Part shown: positions 14,475-19,078 of the stretch, in pieces | How positions within the stretch are numbered: the stretch's first letter is position 1 | Layout: every line of letters starts with the position of its first letter | Source of the DNA: Thiopontia sp964344435 | GTDB taxonomy: Bacteria > Pseudomonadota > Gammaproteobacteria > GCF-002020875 | Assembly (NCBI GenBank): GCA_964344435.1 | Contig: CAYFNH010000045.1 | Coordinates: 1-19,078, forward strand | Reading direction: 5' to 3' | Length of the DNA stretch: 19,078 nt | Notes under the pieces: generated by a model | Seen by the model: the letters and a program-made list of their open reading frames with translations, nothing else | What the model was told of the DNA's origin: nothing | The model's database searches: none | Made by a program: the position numbers and the translations under genes

Positions 14475-14702
14475 ATGATCAAATCGGAAGACCGAGAGAT
14501 GGCGCTGATGAACACGCTGATCGAAAGCATTGCCGACTATGCCGACAACAAAATGAGCGAAACGCTACAGATTCGTACCAACTACCAGGTAGCCAAACTG
14601 GTCTCTGAGATCAAGGATACCATCGAGTTCAACGACCAGTTTGTACCTACCACGGTCTACCTGAGAAGCAGTGTATTCCCGCCGGCAGAGAACCTGCATT
14701 GA
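14475..14702 (+). CDS. Small protein of unknown function
   Basis: A 75-residue frame starts at ATG 14475 with GGGAG at 14461-14465, a usable Shine-Dalgarno. The protein (MIKSEDREMALMNTLIESIA at the start) is predicted largely helical, charged and soluble, with no signal peptide, no cysteines and no motif I recognise. It follows menF by 75 bp on the same strand, so it may be the last gene of the long transcript or a separate unit. An alternative start at Met10 (14502) is possible. The acceptable RBS, codon use like its neighbours and its place in an otherwise empty gap support it as real. No function is proposed. Confidence 0.6.
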   Translation: MIKSEDREMALMNTLIESIADYADNKMSETLQIRTNYQVAKLVSEIKDTIEFNDQFVPTTVYLRSSVFPPAENLH

Positions 14703-14710
14703 TACCGATT

Positions 14711-14756
14711 CAGTCAGGTATTGACTCACCTGCTCAGGTGCCCCAGTATTCCTGAG
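14711..14756. other. Stem-loops in the convergent intergenic gap
   Basis: The 71-bp gap between the small gene and the minus-strand kinase can form agtca-ggtat-tgact (14712-14726) and cacct-gctc-aggtg (14727-14740) back to back. An alternative ctcagg/cctgag pair (14733-14738/14751-14756) competes with the second. No T-run flanks them on either strand. They may end transcription from both sides through a rho-dependent or structural mechanism, but this is weak. Confidence 0.3.
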
Positions 14757-14773
14757 GATTAGCCGAAGTAATT

Positions 14774-17626
14774 TCATACCTCATTCATTGCCTCGATCAT
14801 CTCTCTGCCCAGTTTGACGGCCTCAGAAAACTCCTCCTCATTGAGCTTGAGCCCAACTATTTTGGCCTTTTCAGAAAGGTCCATGAATCCAAAAGTACCC
14901 GCACTGCCTTTAATAATGTGCGCCGTACTTTTCAACAGCACCCAGTCTTCTTTTTCGATACCAAGATGAAGATTACGTTTCAACTCCACGCAGCGCTCCT
15001 GAAACAGTGCCATCAACTCATCGTCAATAAAAGAGGAGGTCTCAACCGGAGGCGGTTGTTTCTGCGTGCTTGAGGTGAGTTCTTGTTGCTCAACATAGAG
15101 CCTGTTCCAGTTCTCCATCAGTAGCCGGGTGATCTGCTGCAACTCGGAATGATTGAAGGGTTTATTGAGATAGAGCACACCATGACCAAGCTCCTGCTGA
15201 ATCTGTTCGGGCTTGATATCCGTGTACGCAGTGACCATCACGATAAAAACACGCTCATCCACTCTTCTCAGCAGTTTTGCCGTCTCCAGGCCATCAATCC
15301 CTGGCGGCATGCGCATATCAATCAACGCAACCTTGAAGGGCCTCCCCTCTTCCAACGCCATCCTGGCCAGCTTTACCGCATGTAGCCCCTGATTGGAGGT
15401 GGTAATGGAGAACTCTTCAGGTTCATCCTCCTTCGCCCCGTCACTCGCAAGCATTGCATTGAATTCAGACATCTTTTCATCGATTGTCCTTTTCCTGGTA
15501 AAGCAGAGTTCATAGGTTTTGAGCATGGACTCCTCATCATCCACTGCGAGTATTCTCTGCTCATCATTCACAGTTGAACTGACAATTGCCGGATCTTCAC
15601 TACTTTGCTCTGCCGGTTGCAGATACTCGGCAAGTACCCCATGCAGTTTGCTACGGTTGATTGGTTTGGCCAGAAACCCATCCGCACCAGCCTGCATAAA
15701 AAAATCTCGATGCTTCTGCATCACGTTGGCACTGAGTGCAATTACCGGGGTCTCTACCCCCATGCCCCTCAACATCTCGGTTGCCTCGATCCCATTCATC
15801 TCGGGCATCTGCATATCCATCAAGATCAGATCGAATGGCTGCCGGGTAGCTTTCTCCACGGCCACACGACCATTCTCAGCAACTTCAATCTCAACCCCAA
15901 TCGATTCAAGCATACGGCGCACCAGCAGCTGCAGCTCTGGCGTATCCTCTGCCACCAGTACAGTACCGCGTAGGTTACTGGGTATTTCTGATACTGCCAC
16001 GCTCTGTTTTGCAGATGGATCTTTTTGCCCAACGGGAACTTCACTGGGATGGTAGGGCAGAGTCAGCAGAAAACAGGAACCCACGCCCTCCTCACTGGTT
16101 ACGGAAATCTCCCCCTCCATCAGGGTCGCCAACTGTTGCGAGATATAGAGCCCAAGCCCGGTGCCACCAAACCGTTTACTGGTGTTACTGTCAGCCTGCT
16201 CGAATGGCTGAAACAGCCGTTCCACCACCTCCGGCGGCATACCGATACCACTATCCTCTACCGTAATTTGTAAGTGATCGCCCTCTACCTTGCAGTGCAG
16301 CGATACCTCTCCCTGCTCGGTAAACTTGATGGCATTGCCCAGCAGGTTGATCAGAATCTGTCGAATCCGGGCACTATCTCCCCAGAGCTGATACGGTAGT
16401 GGGCTATCGACCTTGAAAATTAAGTGTATCCCCTGGTCTCTGGCCTTGATCTGCAGCATCAAATCAATCTCATCGAGTAGCTGCTGTAGGTCGAAAGGGG
16501 CATTCTCGATGGTGAATTTGCCCGATGCAATCTTCGACATATCCAGGATGTCGTTAACCAGTGAAAGTTGATTACTGCCTGCAGCATGTATCGAGCGGAT
16601 AATACTGTTTGCATCATGTTGAGGGCAGCAGCTACTTCCACACTGCCCTTTCTGAATCAGTAATTCACAATTTCCGATAATCGAGGTGAGTGGTGTACGC
16701 AATTCATGACTCATTGAGGCGAGAAAGTCATCCTTGGTTTGATTGGCCTTATCAGCCTCTCTGCGTGCCGTTTCTGCTTCCAGCAGTAACCTTTCCACCT
16801 CTTCACCACCCTCCCGCATCAACCGCCTCTGCTTACGCTGAGTCAACACATACCGGCGCATGGATTGAATTCTGCGCATGAAGATCTCGTCCGGATCATC
16901 CTTGGATATGATGTCGATCGCACCAGCACTCAAGGCAGCATCCTCCAGGTTCTCCTTGTTACTGAATATCACCATCAGGATGTTGGAGGTGTCTGCCTGG
17001 CTTAACAGGGTACGCACCAACTGATCGCCATGGCCATCCGGCAACATATAGTCGATCAGCATCATATCGGGCAGCTCCTGATGTGCCACTGCAGCCCCCT
17101 CACGGATGGTGCCTGCCTCATACACATCAAAGCCCCCTTTTCGTAGATAAGCACCGTAAACCGCACGTATCGTTGGTGAATCATCCACCAGCAATATCTT
17201 CAGCGGTTGATCCTCACTGAGCTTCTCAGTGACCAGCTGCTCGATATTGCGCTGATAGGTCTGTGCCTCCACCATGGTCCGTAGTGCCGCAACCCGCATC
17301 AGGAACAGATCCTTGGGATCTTCCTTACCAATCAACTCAACGGCACCAGCCGAGAGTGCCTCTTTGACCACATCGTGGTGTTGAGAGTGGATAGCCACCA
17401 CGGTGGAGGCCGTCACTGGGTTTTCGTGCAGTGCCCGGGTCAGCTCGTCTCCATTCCCTCCCGGCATGAAGTAGTCGACAATCGCCAGCGGGGGGCGATG
17501 CTCCTCTGCCAGTTGCATCGCCTGCTCCATCGAGTTGGCAACCAGCACGGTATAACCCGCTTCGGTCAGCAGATCGCTATAGACTGCACAGACTGTTTTG
17601 GAGTCATCAACCAGTAATATTTTCAT
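14774..17626 (-). CDS. Hybrid phosphorelay kinase, REC-REC-HisKA-HATPase-REC-REC-HPt
   Basis: The 950-residue soluble protein has no membrane helix and no PAS, GAF or other input domain. In order: REC1 (1-120, Asp51, Lys101), REC2 (143-262, Asp192, Lys242), a coiled-coil linker (265-298), HisKA with SHELRTP (phospho-His307), HATPase with N-box Asn431, DSGIG (458-462) and GGTGLGL (487-493), REC3 (555-670, Asp604, Lys654), REC4 (691-838, Asp770, Lys822, with an insertion near 708-738) and HPt (865-950, TAHIIKGSAG, His903). All phosphotransfer residues are present. Input probably arrives by phosphorylation of REC1/REC2, and output leaves through the HPt to a regulator not in the window. A C-x3-CC-x2-H cluster (329-337) sits in the HisKA loop. 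GGGAG lies just before ATG 17626; it follows the smaller kinase by 36 bp. Confidence 0.93.
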   Translation of the reverse strand: MKILLVDDSKTVCAVYSDLLTEAGYTVLVANSMEQAMQLAEEHRPPLAIVDYFMPGGNGDELTRALHENPVTASTVVAIHSQHHDVVKEALSAGAVELIGKEDPKDLFLMRVAALRTMVEAQTYQRNIEQLVTEKLSEDQPLKILLVDDSPTIRAVYGAYLRKGGFDVYEAGTIREGAAVAHQELPDMMLIDYMLPDGHGDQLVRTLLSQADTSNILMVIFSNKENLEDAALSAGAIDIISKDDPDEIFMRRIQSMRRYVLTQRKQRRLMREGGEEVERLLLEAETARREADKANQTKDDFLASMSHELRTPLTSIIGNCELLIQKGQCGSSCCPQHDANSIIRSIHAAGSNQLSLVNDILDMSKIASGKFTIENAPFDLQQLLDEIDLMLQIKARDQGIHLIFKVDSPLPYQLWGDSARIRQILINLLGNAIKFTEQGEVSLHCKVEGDHLQITVEDSGIGMPPEVVERLFQPFEQADSNTSKRFGGTGLGLYISQQLATLMEGEISVTSEEGVGSCFLLTLPYHPSEVPVGQKDPSAKQSVAVSEIPSNLRGTVLVAEDTPELQLLVRRMLESIGVEIEVAENGRVAVEKATRQPFDLILMDMQMPEMNGIEATEMLRGMGVETPVIALSANVMQKHRDFFMQAGADGFLAKPINRSKLHGVLAEYLQPAEQSSEDPAIVSSTVNDEQRILAVDDEESMLKTYELCFTRKRTIDEKMSEFNAMLASDGAKEDEPEEFSITTSNQGLHAVKLARMALEEGRPFKVALIDMRMPPGIDGLETAKLLRRVDERVFIVMVTAYTDIKPEQIQQELGHGVLYLNKPFNHSELQQITRLLMENWNRLYVEQQELTSSTQKQPPPVETSSFIDDELMALFQERCVELKRNLHLGIEKEDWVLLKSTAHIIKGSAGTFGFMDLSEKAKIVGLKLNEEEFSEAVKLGREMIEAMNEV

Positions 17627-17662
17627 CTCCCGCTCCCCCCCCTGTCAGGAATCTTTCCATGT

Positions 17663-18949
17663 TTACCTTCCGAACGGCAGACTGATCGTAAAAGAACCCC
17701 CTCTCCCTTGTGCACCTCTATCAAACTCTACCCGACCATTGAGGTATTTCACAATATTGGCCATATCGTGCATGCTCATGCCAGCACCAAAACTACTTTG
17801 TCGGCCCTCTGGACTCAGGCGCTCTTTGATCTGTTCGTCATTCAAGCACTCTCCATTGTCGCTGACACTGACTCTCCAGATCTCTCCCTGCCCTTGCAAT
17901 TGACACTGAATTTCTCCTGTAAAGGGGGCGAGCTGCCCGTTCTCGATAGCCCTGGCGATGGAGTGGGTAGAATTTTCGACCAACAGCAGCATAATCTGCT
18001 TCAGGGGCATCCGCGGTAGAAATACATTCGGCAGGGTTTCATCTACACTGATTTGGAGATCCACACCCTGCGCATCCACCATCCCCTCAACCTCTTCCCG
18101 TACATCTCCACAGAGCTGTTGCAGTGAAAAGTGAGTACTGATGAACTCCTGTGCGTTCTCCACCTGGCGAACCCTCAAACGATCTGCCATTTTCCTCAGG
18201 GTGGCTTCCATACCGTTGCCATCATTGACAAGCATCTGCTTGAAGTCGTTCAGAAGAACCTGCTCCAGCTTTTCAACCATCTCGATGGTCTGAGTAGAGC
18301 CCTCCTGGCGCGCCATATCCCTCTTGATCCTGGCAAAGGCCGGAGCAAATTGATCAAGTACCGAGGTCGATTGGAGAATTCCGTGAAGATGGTGGTTGAG
18401 CCCGGTGATCAGGTTGCCGAGATGGTGTTGAGTGCTGCTCGCTACCTCGACCACTGCATTGTGATAGGCCGCCTCTTTTTCCTGCTTCTCCAGTGCCAAT
18501 GCCTGTTGATGACGCTGTTTCTGCTGCAGCTGGTAGTCACGCACCTGCAGCTGTGTTCTGACTCTGGCCCGCAACACCATGGATTCAAACGGCTTGTGTA
18601 CATAGTCAGAACAGCCAAGCTCAAAGCCTTTCAGCAGCTTTTCCACCGCAGTTTCGGCGGTCAGGAAGATCACGGGAACCTCTTTCAGCACGGAGCTCTG
18701 GTTCATTGCCTCCTTTACCTGATAGCCATCGATACTCGGCAACCCGATATCGAGAACCAGCAGATCAGGGCAGTGATGCTGCATCCACTCCAGTGCTGCT
18801 TCACCACTATCCAGCACGGTTATCGTGAGCGCCTCGATGGGTTTGAGACAGCGCATGATCAGGTGCTGTATCGGCACATCATCCTCTACCACCAACACAT
18901 GCTGTCGAGGCACCTCCTCCATCCCCTCCATCTCTTCTTGCAGAATCAT
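17663..18949 (-). CDS. Response regulator-histidine kinase fusion with an atypical H-box
   Basis: The 428-residue soluble protein has an N-terminal REC domain (about 16-135) with Asp67 and Lys119. A coiled coil (136-165) leads to a kinase part whose H-box is QHHLGNLITGLNHH. This aligns with the LHNVGN-type box, making His175 the probable phospho-site instead of a standard SHELRTP. The ATPase part has N-box Asn326 (VENSTHS), DNG at 364-366 and GAGMSMH (388-394), ending FTISLPFGR. It could take phosphate on REC or signal from REC state to its own kinase. The gene is upstream of the large hybrid kinase on the same strand, so the two likely form one operon. The start at 18949 is uncertain; Met7, Met10 or the GTG at residue 13 are alternatives. 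Confidence 0.88.
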   Translation of the reverse strand: MILQEEMEGMEEVPRQHVLVVEDDVPIQHLIMRCLKPIEALTITVLDSGEAALEWMQHHCPDLLVLDIGLPSIDGYQVKEAMNQSSVLKEVPVIFLTAETAVEKLLKGFELGCSDYVHKPFESMVLRARVRTQLQVRDYQLQQKQRHQQALALEKQEKEAAYHNAVVEVASSTQHHLGNLITGLNHHLHGILQSTSVLDQFAPAFARIKRDMARQEGSTQTIEMVEKLEQVLLNDFKQMLVNDGNGMEATLRKMADRLRVRQVENAQEFISTHFSLQQLCGDVREEVEGMVDAQGVDLQISVDETLPNVFLPRMPLKQIMLLLVENSTHSIARAIENGQLAPFTGEIQCQLQGQGEIWRVSVSDNGECLNDEQIKERLSPEGRQSSFGAGMSMHDMANIVKYLNGRVEFDRGAQGRGGSFTISLPFGR

Positions 18950-18976
18950 GACAGAACCACGTCAACCTCTCGTAAC

Positions 18977-18998
18977 GGCGAGTCTACTCGCCTCTTTT
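18977..18998 (+). terminator. Hairpin with T-run (plus-strand terminator-like) upstream of the kinase operon
   Basis: ggcgag 18977-18982 and ctcgcc 18987-18992 form a perfect 6-bp stem with loop tcta, followed by tcttttt on the plus strand. No plus-strand gene was found that it would serve. It may stop antisense transcripts from entering the kinase genes, or act as a leader hairpin on the minus strand. Confidence 0.4.
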
Positions 18999-19010
18999 TA
19001 CTGACGCCAT

Positions 19011-19028
19011 TGATACACAACCGTATCA
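19011..19028. promoter_or_regulatory. Dyad TGATAC-N6-GTATCA upstream of the kinase operon
   Basis: A perfect 6-bp inverted repeat with a 6-bp spacer lies 62 bp upstream of the minus-strand start at 18949. Size and position suit a dimeric regulator's operator. The spacing does not fit an FNR box. The regulator is unknown. The rest of the 129-bp end region (18950-19078) shows no gene and no convincing -35/-10 pair. Confidence 0.4.
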
Positions 19029-19078
19029 CTGGTGTCCCAACGTTGAAGAGGTAAAACTCACGTAGCCCCATAAAACAC

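Noticed and set aside
14774..18949. Naming the kinases as direct nos regulators
   Set aside because: They are convergent with the nos-men unit and no shared operator or output domain is visible, so a link cannot be supported.
18131..19054. Plus-strand open frame of 307 codons opposite the smaller kinase
   Set aside because: The minus strand encodes complete REC and ATPase motifs; the plus frame is His/Leu-rich antisense without recognisable domains.

Overview
The window is a respiratory gene cluster from a bacterium, most likely a gammaproteobacterium. That assignment rests on E. coli-like MenB, MenD and MenF sequences and on c-type cytochromes resembling those of denitrifying or sulfur-oxidising proteobacteria; it is an inference, because no rRNA or other taxonomic marker is present. 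The DNA is moderately GC-rich by eye and tightly packed.

Layout. Positions 1-125 hold the last 40 codons of an upstream gene, probably the nitrous oxide reductase nosZ, closed by a strong rho-independent terminator (147-184). A monohaem cytochrome c (330-641) follows, then an FNR/DNR-type operator-promoter (692-733), a dihaem cytochrome c (772-1500), a structured intergenic RNA region (1511-1599) and a polytopic membrane protein of the NosB type (1640-2848). From 2860 to 14399 there are twelve genes, nosD, nosG, nosH, nosF, nosL, nosY, a second dihaem cytochrome, menC, a DHNA-CoA thioesterase (menI-like), menD, menB and menF. All eleven junctions overlap, mostly as ATGA or GTGA. A small unknown gene (14475-14702) follows. 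The rest is on the minus strand: two soluble phosphorelay proteins, REC-kinase (17663-18949) and REC-REC-kinase-REC-REC-HPt (14774-17626), converging on the nos-men unit.

How the genes work together. The nos set (nosB, nosD, the iron-sulfur quinol dehydrogenase pair nosG/nosH instead of nosR, the nosFY ABC transporter, nosL and several c-type cytochromes) is the arrangement known for clade II (atypical) N2O reductases. Electrons are expected to run menaquinol -> NosH/NosG -> periplasmic cytochromes c -> NosZ. The genes fused to this set make menaquinone (MenF, MenD, MenC, MenB and the thioesterase; menE, menH, menA and the final methyltransferase are not in the window). The operon therefore appears to encode both the N2O-reducing chain and much of the synthesis of the quinone that should feed it.

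Other notable points. Two copies of a palindromic (acgcaaag)n-type repeat lie inside the 5' ends of nosD and nosL and are translated as part of their N-terminal regions. The second dihaem cytochrome lacks an obvious distal methionine for its C-terminal haem. The large kinase has no sensor domain but carries a Cys/His cluster in the loop of its HisKA domain.
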